64,000 bases of DNA from Epilithonimonas bovis DSM 19482 (GCF_900108115.1 NZ_FTPU01000010.1:1-64000), one strand, 5' to 3'; positions 9,075-17,529 are shown, counted from the first letter of the stretch. Translations and numbers: made by a program. The notes: generated from the sequence alone by a model not told the origin.

Positions 9075-9770
9075 ATGAAGAAAAAACTGGTGGTACTGTC
9101 CGGCGCGGGCATCTCTGCAGAAAGTGGTATCAGCACCTTCCGGGATCATAACGGGCTATGGGAAAACCATCGGATAGAAGATGTGGCCACCCCGGAAGGC
9201 TTTGCGAAAAACCCTCAGCTGGTACTGGATTTTTACAACCTCCGGCGAAAACAGCTAAAGGATGTACAGCCTAATGAAGCGCACAAAATACTGGCACAGC
9301 TGCAGGATGAGTTTGAGGTTCACATTATTACTCAAAATGTGGATGACCTGCATGAGCGTGCAGGATCTTCCAACATTATACACCTGCATGGCGAACTGAA
9401 AAAGGTCAGGTCCTCTGCACACGAAGATCACATCATGATTTGGGAAAATGATATTAATATAGGTGATCTTCACGCAGACGGTTCTCAGCTGCGCCCACAT
9501 ATCGTTTGGTTTGGAGAGATGGTGCCACAGATGGACCATGCCATTGCAACAGCTTCCGGCGCAGACCTCTTTCTGGTAATCGGAACGTCGATGCAGGTCT
9601 ATCCGGCGGCTTCCCTTGTGCAATATGTCCCGGCAACATGCGAAATTTTTGTCATCGATCCACAACCGGCAAATACCGTTTCTTTCACCAAAAAAGAAAA
9701 TTATTACCGTACAACTGCCACGGAAGGCATGAGGAAGCTGAGAGAAGATTTATTAAAAAACTATACTTAA
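9075..9770 (+). CDS. Sirtuin (NAD-dependent protein deacylase), zinc-cysteine-less
   Basis: The 231-residue protein carries the sirtuin NAD-binding motifs GAGISAESGISTFRD (about 10-24), QNVDDLHERAG (87-97) and the catalytic His in HLHGEL (His105). Tyr54 and Arg57 in YNLR match the YxxR pair that lets SIRT5/CobB-type enzymes accept succinyl, malonyl or glutaryl lysine. The zinc-ribbon cysteines of ordinary sirtuins are absent; the protein has only one Cys, near residue 198. Function as a deacylase is therefore supported by NAD and acyl-pocket motifs but the small domain must be stabilised without zinc. It follows DUF72 in the same direction. Confidence 0.9.
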   Translation: MKKKLVVLSGAGISAESGISTFRDHNGLWENHRIEDVATPEGFAKNPQLVLDFYNLRRKQLKDVQPNEAHKILAQLQDEFEVHIITQNVDDLHERAGSSNIIHLHGELKKVRSSAHEDHIMIWENDINIGDLHADGSQLRPHIVWFGEMVPQMDHAIATASGADLFLVIGTSMQVYPAASLVQYVPATCEIFVIDPQPANTVSFTKKENYYRTTATEGMRKLREDLLKNYT

Positions 9771-9898
9771 TGATAGTTTACACAACAACGACTTACAACC
9801 ACCGGTAAAGAAAAACTTATAGCGCAATAACGGATTGATGATTATAAGTTTTGCTAATTTTGTAAATTCAAAAGATTAATATAAATAAAATACAAATA

Positions 9899-11410
9899 AT
9901 GCAGATAGAAATAAGAAAGCTAAGTGTAGATGATTATGAAGAATTGGATGAAGCCATGCAAAAAGCTTATCCTGACATTGATGACAATACATGGAGCAAA
10001 CGGAATATCCAAAAACTAACATCCATCTTTGCGGACGGCCAGATCTGCATCCTGGTGAATGGCAAGTTGGCAGCAGCGGCATTGTCTATTATTGTACAGT
10101 ACGAGCTGTTCAGCGATCAGCATACTTATACGGAGATTACTGGTAATGAGACCTTCAACACGCATAGCAATAACGGGAATGTACTCTATGGGATCGAGGT
10201 TTTTGTAGATCCGGAATTTCGTTCGCTAAGGCTGGGGAGACGATTGTATGATGCGCGTAAAGAGCTCTGCGAGATCCTGAATCTCAAATCAATCATCATT
10301 GGCGGCAGGATCCCGAATTATCACCTGCACAGCAAAGAGCTCACTCCCAGAGAATATATTAACAAGGTAAGGAATAAAGAGATCTATGACCCTGTTCTCA
10401 GTTTCCAGCTCAGCAATAATTTTTCACCGGTTAAAATCCTGAAAGGCTACCTAAAAGGCGATACAGAATCCGAAGAATACGCAGTACTATTGCAATGGAA
10501 CAACATCTACTACACCGCCAAGAAAAACACCATGCAGGACAGCGTCATCCGCCTGGGGCTGGTGCAGTGGCAAATGAGACCACTGAAGGACCTGGAAGAT
10601 TTTTATAAACAAGTTGAGTTTTTTGTGGACGCTGTAGCCGGCTATGAGTCGGATTTTTGTCTTTTCCCGGAGCTTTTCAATACGCCTCTTCTGGCGCCTT
10701 TTAATCATCTTAACGAGCGTGAGTCTATGGAGAAACTCTCTGAGCTTACTGGTGAAATCAAGGAAAAAATATCCGGATTTGCCGTGAGTTACAACGTAAA
10801 TATCATCTCCGGCAGTATGCCAATCCTGGAAGACGGCAAGCTCTACAACGTGAGTTACCTGATGCACCGCGATGGTAAAATAGACGAATTCCGCAAAATA
10901 CACATTACACCCAATGAACGCCGATATTATGGTATGGTAGGCGGTGATGAGATCAAGGTTTTTGATACAGACTGCGGAAAAGTCGGGATTATCATCTGTT
11001 ACGATGTAGAATTCCCGGAACTTCCACGGCTCCTGGCAGACCAGGGCATGAAAATCCTTTTTGTACCATACCTTACCGATACGCAAAATGCCTATACTAG
11101 GGTAAGACACTGTGCCGCAGCCCGAGCTATAGAAAACGAATGCTATGTTGCTATTGCAGGATGTGTGGGTAACTTACCGGGCGTTAATAATATGGATATT
11201 CAGTTTGGGCAGGCAACAGTCTTTACACCTTCGGATTTTGCTTTCCCATCCAATGCCATCAAAGGTGAAGCCACGCCTAATACAGAGATGACACTGATAG
11301 TAGATGTGGACCTTAACCTTCTGAAAGAGCTGCACTACAACGGTGCCGTAAAAACATTGACAGACCGCAGACAGGATCTTTATGATGTATATATTAGGAA
11401 CCAAAATTAA
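9899..11410 (+). CDS. GNAT acetyltransferase / carbon-nitrogen hydrolase fusion
   Basis: This 503-residue protein joins an N-terminal GNAT acetyltransferase-like domain (about 1-200; the acetyl-CoA loop is near EFRSLRLGRRLYDARKELC) to a C-terminal nitrilase-superfamily domain (about 218-495). The hydrolase triad is visible: Glu in LFPELFNTP (about 258), Lys in FRKIHITPNERRYYG (about 332) and Cys in GIIICYDVEFPEL (about 367). Fusions of this kind are widespread in Bacteroidota and some other bacteria, but their substrate is not established; release of ammonia or an amide followed by acetylation is one idea. Cytoplasmic, with no signal peptide. It is monocistronic, 128 bp after the sirtuin gene. 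Confidence 0.9.
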   Translation: MQIEIRKLSVDDYEELDEAMQKAYPDIDDNTWSKRNIQKLTSIFADGQICILVNGKLAAAALSIIVQYELFSDQHTYTEITGNETFNTHSNNGNVLYGIEVFVDPEFRSLRLGRRLYDARKELCEILNLKSIIIGGRIPNYHLHSKELTPREYINKVRNKEIYDPVLSFQLSNNFSPVKILKGYLKGDTESEEYAVLLQWNNIYYTAKKNTMQDSVIRLGLVQWQMRPLKDLEDFYKQVEFFVDAVAGYESDFCLFPELFNTPLLAPFNHLNERESMEKLSELTGEIKEKISGFAVSYNVNIISGSMPILEDGKLYNVSYLMHRDGKIDEFRKIHITPNERRYYGMVGGDEIKVFDTDCGKVGIIICYDVEFPELPRLLADQGMKILFVPYLTDTQNAYTRVRHCAAARAIENECYVAIAGCVGNLPGVNNMDIQFGQATVFTPSDFAFPSNAIKGEATPNTEMTLIVDVDLNLLKELHYNGAVKTLTDRRQDLYDVYIRNQN

Positions 11411-11490
11411 CAGGCTGACTCTGATTTTTAAATAAAATTCAGTTTAACATTGGATGGATTCTGTTATCTAATCCTCAATACAAACCAATA

Positions 11491-12282
11491 ATGAAAAAAA
11501 ACTTATATTGTGGCTGTGGGACTTTTATTTTCGGTCTCTGCCAATGCACAATTGCTGGACGTTTTTAAGTCAGCTGTTAAAAACCAAACCGGTGTAGACC
11601 TGTCCAAAGTTGGTCAAAAAAATACAACTACCAGCACTACCTCGACACCGCAGACCACTGCAGACCTTAGCAGTCTGACAAGCTCGCAAATATCTTCCGG
11701 GTTAAAAGAAGCACTCAGCATGGGTGTCACAGAAGGTGTTAAAAAACTAGGAGTTACCGATGGTTTTTACAAAAATGAAATGGTAAAAATCCTAATGCCG
11801 GAGAAACTGAGAAAATCGATACAACCCTGAGGAGTATCGGGCTGGGAAGTCTGGCAGACCAGGGCGTAAAATTATTAAACCGTGCAGCAGAAGATGCCGT
11901 TACAGAAGCGGCACCAATCTTTGCCAACGCCATCACCACGATAACCATTACCGATGCTAAGAATATTCTGCTGGGTAGTGATAATGCCGCAACCAGCTAC
12001 CTGCAGACCAAAACACAAAGCCAATTGTTCTCTGCATTCGAGCCAAAAGTTCAGGCATCTTTGGGAAAAGTGGGTGCAGATACTGTCTGGAAAAACATTA
12101 TTTCAAAATACAATACGTTTACCGGACAGGCTGTAACAACAGATCTTAATGAGTACGTTACTACAGAAACCATCAACGGGGTGTTCAAAATGGTAGCAGA
12201 AAAAGAAAGTGGAATCCGTAATAATTCGGCTTTGCGCACAACCTCTCTATTAGAAAAGGTTTTCGGTGCCGTGAAAAAATAA
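11491..12282 (+). pseudogene. DUF4197 protein gene with two compensating frameshifts
   Basis: The gene would encode about 263 residues but is broken in two places. The ATG at 11491 is followed by eight A residues (11494-11501); removing one A gives a convincing signal peptide, MKKTYIVAVGLLFSVSANAQ, joined to the frame that runs from about 11510. A second break lies near 11803-11812, where one base appears missing: the first frame ends at 11830, and the good sequence (KIDTTLRSIGLGSLADQGVK, through to FGAVKK) continues in another frame to 12282. DUF4197 proteins are exported, of unknown function. The two shifts cancel in length, so both sequencing error in a homopolymer and true decay are possible. 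The rest of the coding sequence looks conserved. Confidence 0.8.
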
Positions 12283-12304
12283 GGACAGATTGCTAAACAA
12301 AAAG

Positions 12305-12333
12305 AGCTTCCTGAGTGGGAAGCTTTTTTTTTT
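12305..12333 (+). terminator. Intrinsic terminator after the DUF4197 gene
   Basis: Stem agcttcc (12305-12311) pairs with ggaagct (12318-12324) and is followed by a run of ten T residues. It ends just before the convergent holin-like gene. Confidence 0.85.
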
Positions 12334-12676
12334 AATCGTTAGTCTCAAAAAAGGTAGAGAAAAGCGATGTTACCAGCGATAGCAGTATACTGAACAATAA
12401 TGCCCACCAGAAGCCATCCACATACATACTATCCATAAAATAATCGGTAAGGAGAATAATCAGCGCATTGATAACAAAGGAAAAAAGCCCCAAGGTTACA
12501 ATGGTGATTGGCAATGACAAGATGGATAGGATTGGCCTTACAAATACGTTGAGAATACCCAGCAGAATGGCAAAGATAATGGTGGAACCAAACGAGTCAA
12601 AATGGACACCGGTAAGGATCTTACTCAATAAAAATGCAGAGATTGCAGTAATTAGCAAACGGATAATGAAGTTCAT
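12332..12676 (-). CDS. Phage-holin-4 family small membrane protein
   Basis: The protein (114 residues from the ATG at 12676, MNFIIRLLITAISAFLL) is almost entirely hydrophobic with four predicted membrane segments at about 4-22, 29-48, 55-76 and 88-108, separated by the loop around VRPILSILSLPITIV. This pattern matches the phage-holin-4_2 / DUF family of inner-membrane proteins that is common in bacterial chromosomes and not linked to prophage. An upstream extension of 12 codons with a non-ATG region is possible, but it lacks the hydrophobic start. No lysis genes are nearby, so a phage role is unlikely. Function unknown. Confidence 0.85.
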   Translation of the reverse strand: MNFIIRLLITAISAFLLSKILTGVHFDSFGSTIIFAILLGILNVFVRPILSILSLPITIVTLGLFSFVINALIILLTDYFMDSMYVDGFWWALLFSILLSLVTSLFSTFFETND

Positions 12677-12721
12677 AGTTTGATGTTTTATTAATATTGT
12701 CGGTCTATCCAAAAATCAGAC

Positions 12722-13345
12722 CTAATTTTTCGACTTTTGATAAAGTTTTATCTCCATATACTGGAAGTCCTTCTCATTCTGCAATTTATCAGAAATTAAA
12801 ATCCCGGAAAGATGATCTATCTCGTGTTGCAGAATCACCGCTGTAAAGCCTTCCACCATTTCGTCATGTTTCTTGTTGTCCAAATCATAATATTCCAGCC
12901 GAATACTATAACTCCTGTAGAACTGATCCCGAAAATTATCGATCGACAGATCGCCTTCCGGTCCTTTGTTTAAAAGCTGCGAACGCCAGATAATTACTGG
13001 ATTGATAAAATACTCTACCGGAAAATCGGTTTTATCAAACCGCTGTACCAAAACAACCCTCCTGTTAATACCAACCTGTGGAGCCGCAATCCCCACACCA
13101 CCGTCTGTTGCAGAAAGTGCCGCTCGCATCCTTTGGATAAGTATGGGCAACGTCTTATCTTTTGGAGAAATCGTTTCTGACTGGTTAAGTAAAACCTTGT
13201 GCTGTGCCTCATTATCGGTTTGATATATTGGCAATGCAGTTTTGTTATCACCAGAGAGAATGAGCTGTTTTTCTTCTTTGCTGAATTTTTGTGAAAACAG
13301 CGATGTAGAGACGCTTAAGAGCAGTACGATAGTAAAATTGCGCAT
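12722..13345 (-). CDS. Exported peptide-deformylase-like protein (Cys ligand replaced by Asp)
   Basis: The 207-residue product starts at the ATG at 13345 with a signal peptide (MRNFTIVLLLSVSTSLFSQ). It has deformylase motif 1 GVGIAAPQ (83-90) and motif 3 HEIDH (174-178), but motif 2 reads EGDLS (130-134) where the family has EGCLS, so the metal-binding Cys is Asp132. A longer frame begins at 13462, but a TATCTTTG promoter element at 13364-13371 lies between the two starts and supports the shorter one. Cytosolic deformylase removes formyl groups from nascent proteins; an exported copy cannot do so. The role is unknown and could be a different amidase or peptidase activity. Confidence 0.82.
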   Translation of the reverse strand: MRNFTIVLLLSVSTSLFSQKFSKEEKQLILSGDNKTALPIYQTDNEAQHKVLLNQSETISPKDKTLPILIQRMRAALSATDGGVGIAAPQVGINRRVVLVQRFDKTDFPVEYFINPVIIWRSQLLNKGPEGDLSIDNFRDQFYRSYSIRLEYYDLDNKKHDEMVEGFTAVILQHEIDHLSGILISDKLQNEKDFQYMEIKLYQKSKN

Positions 13346-13363
13346 GGTAATAATTTTTGTTTC

Positions 13364-13371
13364 CAAAGATA
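13364..13371 (-). promoter_or_regulatory. Putative -7 element (TATCTTTG) for the deformylase-like gene
   Basis: On the minus strand this reads TATCTTTG, matching TAnnTTTG, with its last base 18 nt before the ATG at 13345. It helps choose the start codon. Confidence 0.5.
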
Positions 13372-13513
13372 AAAAATTGTTGACAGAGCAGGATAAAAAT
13401 ATTGAAGGCTGTAAAAATTGTTCTTCAGGAAACCTGGCGGACAAGACAATAATTGAGAACAAAATAAAAACTATAACTCAGATTATTGGTATAGTTTCTT
13501 AGATATATAATGA

Positions 13514-14152
13514 TCAGTTGGCCAAGGAACGGTAGATAGACAACTGATGATTGGTAATAACCATTTCGCCTTTTTCCAGGCCAGAGACAATGTATATTGT
13601 AGAAAGGTTATGATTAAGAAGTTTTATTTCCCTGATCCTGATATCGGTTTGTGATTTGTAGACCACAACAAAATATCTGTTTTTATCCTTAATCACTGCT
13701 TTGGCAGGTAACGCCAAGGCCAGAGTCTCCTTTTTTCTTGATAACCGAACTTCCAATGCTTCGCTAGGCTCCGAAACCTTTACAGGATTAATGCATCTGG
13801 CCATGGCGAGGCTCATCGGTCTTCCTGCAGAGGCATCTGTTTTCTCAATCACTGCGTTGACTTTCTGTTGCGGATGATTAGGAGAAATTACTTGTACAGT
13901 ATCGCCAACTTTTATCTTACCAGGATCATTTGGACTGATACGGAGTGTAACATGCAGTCTGCTTTTGTCCAGGACGCCAGTATATTGATAATCATCTTCA
14001 ATACTTGATAATGCTGCCTTGGCAAACGTTGTACTCTTGAGCATTGCATTGCTGAGTTCAAAACCTTTTTCTAATTTTGGAGCAGGTTTTTCCTTTTGGG
14101 AACAGGAGAAAAGAGCCAGCAACAGCACCAATGCCGTGAGTAAGTTTTTCAT
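13514..14152 (-). CDS. Shortened RND-efflux adaptor-like lipoprotein
   Basis: A 212-residue lipoprotein (lipobox LFSC at about 14-17, then SQKEKPAPK). The N-terminal segment FELSNAMLKSTTFAKA and the C-terminal half (a beta-barrel-like region and ALPAKAVIKDKNRYFVVVYK, GLEKGEMVITNHQLSIY) match CzcB-like periplasmic adaptors of Bacteroidota. However, the family is usually about 350 residues; the lipoyl and alpha-hairpin domains between them are absent. Neither an RND pump nor an outer-membrane TolC-like partner is in the window. It could be a natural small accessory protein or an internally deleted gene. Three 11-bp-phased TTAAGTT repeats lie 57 bp upstream, so it is probably controlled by the nearby two-component system. 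Confidence 0.75.
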   Translation of the reverse strand: MKNLLTALVLLLALFSCSQKEKPAPKLEKGFELSNAMLKSTTFAKAALSSIEDDYQYTGVLDKSRLHVTLRISPNDPGKIKVGDTVQVISPNHPQQKVNAVIEKTDASAGRPMSLAMARCINPVKVSEPSEALEVRLSRKKETLALALPAKAVIKDKNRYFVVVYKSQTDIRIREIKLLNHNLSTIYIVSGLEKGEMVITNHQLSIYRSLAN

Positions 14153-14208
14153 TGTTCTTTTTTCTTGTGATTTTGGAAATCCAAAATTGAAAAAATCAAA
14201 TTAAAACC

Positions 14209-14237
14209 AACTTAAATGCAACTTAAAAAAAACTTAA
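14209..14237 (-). promoter_or_regulatory. Triple direct repeat TTAAGTT with 11-bp period, probable response-regulator operator
   Basis: On the plus strand aacttaa occurs at 14209-14215, 14220-14226 and 14231-14237, exactly 11 bp apart; on the minus strand it reads TTAAGTT three times. Direct repeats of 6-7 bp with 11-bp phasing are typical of OmpR/PhoB-type binding sites. They lie 57 bp upstream of the adaptor-like gene, and an OmpR-type regulator is encoded 1.6 kb away. Confidence 0.65.
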
Positions 14238-14431
14238 TTGTCAGCCGAAGATAATTATTGAAAGCAATTACACATATTAACGACTTGATTTACAAAAATT
14301 TAAATACTGCAATAACACACTTCAACCAATATAAAGCTCCAACAAATTTTCAGGGAGTTCCTTGATTCAAAGTAATTCTTAGATCAAATTCTCGCAAAAC
14401 TAATTCTCCTTAAACTATGGTTTGTGCAGTT

Positions 14432-15811
14432 TTAATAATCCTCAGAATATTTGCTAAAGACCAATGTAAAAAGATTTTGATTCATGGCGCTGGCGGAGTA
14501 AGTGATTTCTGCTTTATGGTACTCCAGTATCCTTTTCACAATTCTAAGGCCAAGCCCAGACCCTGTCCGGTTCTGAGAATTGCTGCCCCGCATAAAAGCG
14601 TCAAAAAGGCGGTCGCGCTCTTCTTCCGCAATTACAGACCCATTAGAAAAGACCTTGATAATAATACTGTAATCGGTTTCCCGGATAACAATGTCAGCTT
14701 CATTATCCACCGAGTACAGCGCCGCATTTTTAAAAAGATTAATAAAAGTGATCTCCAACAGAGATTGCACACCTTTTATGGTAAGATCCGCATCGGCAAT
14801 ACTCTCATTGTCGATCTGAAAATCGATCTTGAAGCCTGGGAAGTTGCGGTGGACTACCTCAAAGGCATCAAAAACGACCTCATCTATCCGAACATCTTCA
14901 AAAACACTGGCTATGGCCTCTTTATCAAATTTTGACAGCAACAGCAGCGACTGTGTAAGATCTGACAACTGATAAACATCCTGCAGCATCTGCGTGAGTG
15001 TATATCTTGTTTTGGGCGAGTGATCTTCCAGCTGAATAAGGTTTTCCAGCTGGAACGCCATCCTGGTGAGCGGTGTGCGCATCTCATGTGCCGCACTGGA
15101 GTTGAAATCTTTCTGCGACTGGAAAACATCGTTAAGACGGCTTGTCATCAAATTAAAAGACTTAGCCAGAACGCCAATCTCATCATGCGAATTGGGCACC
15201 TGTACAGGGATTGTGAGCTCATGAACCGTAATATTGGACATATCAGACTCCAGCGTCTCCAGCGGTTGCAGGAATTTTGAAACCAGATAATAGCTGAAAA
15301 ACCAGATGAGCAAAATGCTGACAAAGTAGCATGAAACCAAAATATACTCCAGAAAAGCCAGCTTAGACTGTCCGGTGACATCTTTGGCACTGGTGAGAAT
15401 GTAATAGTTTTGCCCATTAATATTCCGCAGGGCAGCATAGATCTCGGGAACCGAATTCTCTATATAAATTGTTTTTTCAGAATCCAGCCGGTTGAGAAGG
15501 TTCTCATCCCAGCTGACCTTTTTGTCTTTGAGTGTGCTGTGGATCAGTTTTTTTTGACCATTGAAGATCATGATGGTTTCATTCAGAAGGACATTATCAG
15601 AATTTTCATCAAAAAACAAAGGTGCTTCTTTCTCAAAATCGTCAGACTTTGCTATAAAACTAACCGTAAACACCAGCCTTTTCTGAAAACGTTCCCGAAA
15701 CTCATCTCTCCGAAAATCGCGGAACGAGACGTATATCACAAACATCATCACCCCAAAAATAATGGAGAATGCGATGCTGAGACTAATGGCTATTTTGCGT
15801 TTGAGAGACAT
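14432..15811 (-). CDS. Sensor histidine kinase, HAMP type
   Basis: A 459-residue inner-membrane sensor. It has a first membrane segment at about 8-28, a periplasmic sensor domain of about 120 residues, and a second membrane segment at about 150-175. A HAMP-like linker follows (FLQPLETLESDMSNITV...), then the H box SAAHEMRTPLTRMAF (His near residue 242), the N box NLFKNAALYS and the G box GSGLGLRIVKRIL. It lies 37 bp downstream of its response regulator gene. Its ligand is unknown; the same layout in Bacteroidota often goes with metal or envelope stress efflux genes, which fits the adaptor-like gene that follows it. Confidence 0.93.
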   Translation of the reverse strand: MSLKRKIAISLSIAFSIIFGVMMFVIYVSFRDFRRDEFRERFQKRLVFTVSFIAKSDDFEKEAPLFFDENSDNVLLNETIMIFNGQKKLIHSTLKDKKVSWDENLLNRLDSEKTIYIENSVPEIYAALRNINGQNYYILTSAKDVTGQSKLAFLEYILVSCYFVSILLIWFFSYYLVSKFLQPLETLESDMSNITVHELTIPVQVPNSHDEIGVLAKSFNLMTSRLNDVFQSQKDFNSSAAHEMRTPLTRMAFQLENLIQLEDHSPKTRYTLTQMLQDVYQLSDLTQSLLLLSKFDKEAIASVFEDVRIDEVVFDAFEVVHRNFPGFKIDFQIDNESIADADLTIKGVQSLLEITFINLFKNAALYSVDNEADIVIRETDYSIIIKVFSNGSVIAEEERDRLFDAFMRGSNSQNRTGSGLGLRIVKRILEYHKAEITYSASAMNQNLFTLVFSKYSEDY

Positions 15812-15848
15812 GCTGAAATTAATAAATGATCAGATCAATGATAACCTG

Positions 15849-16526
15849 TTAAAGCGGGCTAAGGTAATAACCGAAACCAGGCCTGGTATGGATCAATTTT
15901 GTTTTGAAGTTTTTATCAATCTTCTTCCTGAGAAAGTTGATGTACACTTCTATAGCATTATTAGTAGACTGAAACTGGTTTTTCCACACTTCGTCAGAAA
16001 TATATTGCTTGGACAGCGTACGGCCGTTGGCTCTTGCAAGCAGCTCCAGCAGTTGAAATTCTTTTACCGTCAACACAATCTCCTCGCCGCCGCGGAACAC
16101 CTTGCTGTCCTCGGGATATATGATCAGGTCATCTACTACAATTTTTTCCTTCTCATCTGATTTGGGTGTTATCTTGCGCAAATGCGAATTGATCCTTAGC
16201 AGCAGTTCTTCCAACAAAAAGGGTTTTACCAGGTAATCATCTGCAGCCCTGAGGAAAGCTTCTTTTTTTTCCTCGATACCATCGTAGGCTGAGATAATGA
16301 TAATCGGCGTGTCGGCATTGGTCTCACGTATTTTTTTACAGATATCCAAACCATTGATCTTAGGGACATTGATATCCAACAAGAAAATATCGTACTTTTT
16401 TGCTGAAAACAATTCCAGGAATTTCTCACCATCGTCCGCAATGTCTGTTTTGACCGATCGGGATCCCAGGAAAAGCGCAATCTCTGATGACAAAACCGGA
16501 TCGTCCTCTAAAAGTAAAGTCTGCAT
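15849..16526 (-). CDS. OmpR-family response regulator
   Basis: The 225-residue protein has a receiver domain (about 1-115) with acidic pair Glu/Asp at 7-9, phosphoacceptor Asp51 in FLLDINVPKING, Ser79 and Lys101 in YLVKPF, then a winged-helix Trans_reg_C domain (about 130-222) with VFRGGEEIVLTVKEFQLLEL and the recognition region ending TRPGFGYYL. It is transcribed first in a unit with the histidine kinase. The probable binding site is the 11-bp-phased TTAAGTT triplet in front of the adaptor-like gene; this is inference from spacing alone. Confidence 0.94.
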   Translation of the reverse strand: MQTLLLEDDPVLSSEIALFLGSRSVKTDIADDGEKFLELFSAKKYDIFLLDINVPKINGLDICKKIRETNADTPIIIISAYDGIEEKKEAFLRAADDYLVKPFLLEELLLRINSHLRKITPKSDEKEKIVVDDLIIYPEDSKVFRGGEEIVLTVKEFQLLELLARANGRTLSKQYISDEVWKNQFQSTNNAIEVYINFLRKKIDKNFKTKLIHTRPGFGYYLSPL

Positions 16527-16697
16527 GGATTAAATTTTATACAAATATGAGAAAAAGTATTTTGGAAAATCTGTAAAATTAATACGTCTTCGCCATATCT
16601 GCAGGAATAATCAGATTAAATTCTGTCGGAATAAAATCCTTTTCGGGTAAGGACAGTACAGGCTTTTCTGATTCAAAGACTGAGATAACCGCGATTT

Positions 16698-17450
16698 TCA
16701 GGTTCGGTTTTTTTTCTTCAGGTACCAGTATATTCCGCCATATTGCTTGCTGTGGTAATCACCGCTGTAATGGATAAAAGTGGTACCGGGACGCAGGTTT
16801 AGAAAAATCGATTCTGCCATCGTAGCATCTTTAACCGCCTGTGCAGAGACAAAATTCATCAGCTTCATCTCGTCAACATGGTCGCCCATCAGGAATTTCA
16901 TTTCTTTGTAACCCGGCGTTTCCAGCGTCACCTCTATTGGTAATTTGGCGATATAATTTTTTTCATTTTCGGGTAAGTTATTTAAGCTGCCAATTCCGTT
17001 TTTTGAAGTTTGGGATGCGTATTTTCTTGGGACATTGGTTGCAATGAAACTCAGTTTTTTCTCTTTTGCAAAATCCAGCAAAGGCCTGTAATCGGTCTCA
17101 TAATTTTTCCAAAGCCTTACGGAATCTTTTAGATTTTTGGCTTCGATTTTTCCCGCGAGGTAAGAATAAAGAGCGGGCTGATTATCTCGCTCAAACATCT
17201 CGGCTCCCAAAATAACCTGACCTTTTTTCTTCTCGAACAAAGCCTCGGTTATTCTTTTCTCCAGCCAGTGATTAATCGAATTGTCATGATGCTCACCAAT
17301 CAGAACCACATCATAGCCTGCCAAATCCCTGATAAGATCTTTAGGAGAATCCTCTTTAGATTTCTTATTATAAAACTTATAAGCATCAAAATCCTGAGCA
17401 TTCAGAACACTTAAATTAATCATCAAAATTAAAAGCAATAACTTATTCAT
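16698..17450 (-). CDS. ChaN-family iron/heme-binding protein, frameshifted near its C-terminus
   Basis: The product has a signal peptide (MNKLLLLILMINLSVLNAQ, from the ATG at 17450) and ChaN motifs VVLIGEHHDNSINHWLEKR and ILGAEMFERD, with HYSGDYHSKQYGG near the end. ChaN proteins bind heme and are iron-regulated lipoprotein-like factors. The frame stops at 16698 just after a run of eight A residues on the coding strand; adding one A lets it continue to 16579 with a good sequence (KKPNLKIAVISVFESEKPVL, ending PADMAKTY). The likely full gene is therefore 16579-17450, about 290 residues. It is the last gene of the heme-uptake cluster. Confidence 0.82.
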   Translation of the reverse strand: MNKLLLLILMINLSVLNAQDFDAYKFYNKKSKEDSPKDLIRDLAGYDVVLIGEHHDNSINHWLEKRITEALFEKKKGQVILGAEMFERDNQPALYSYLAGKIEAKNLKDSVRLWKNYETDYRPLLDFAKEKKLSFIATNVPRKYASQTSKNGIGSLNNLPENEKNYIAKLPIEVTLETPGYKEMKFLMGDHVDEMKLMNFVSAQAVKDATMAESIFLNLRPGTTFIHYSGDYHSKQYGGIYWYLKKKNRT

Positions 17451-17529
17451 AGACAATGAAATAAAACAGCCGTTATCAAGTCAATTATAACTCTAAAACG
17501 GCTTTGGATTAATAATAATTATTTTGTTA

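Noticed and set aside
12332-12676. Prophage or lysis module suggested by the holin-like protein
   Set aside because: No endolysin, structural or integrase genes are nearby; the phage-holin-4 family is common in chromosomes.
13346-13462. Longer N-terminus for the deformylase-like gene
   Set aside because: It would precede the signal peptide and the TATCTTTG element at 13364-13371 lies inside it.
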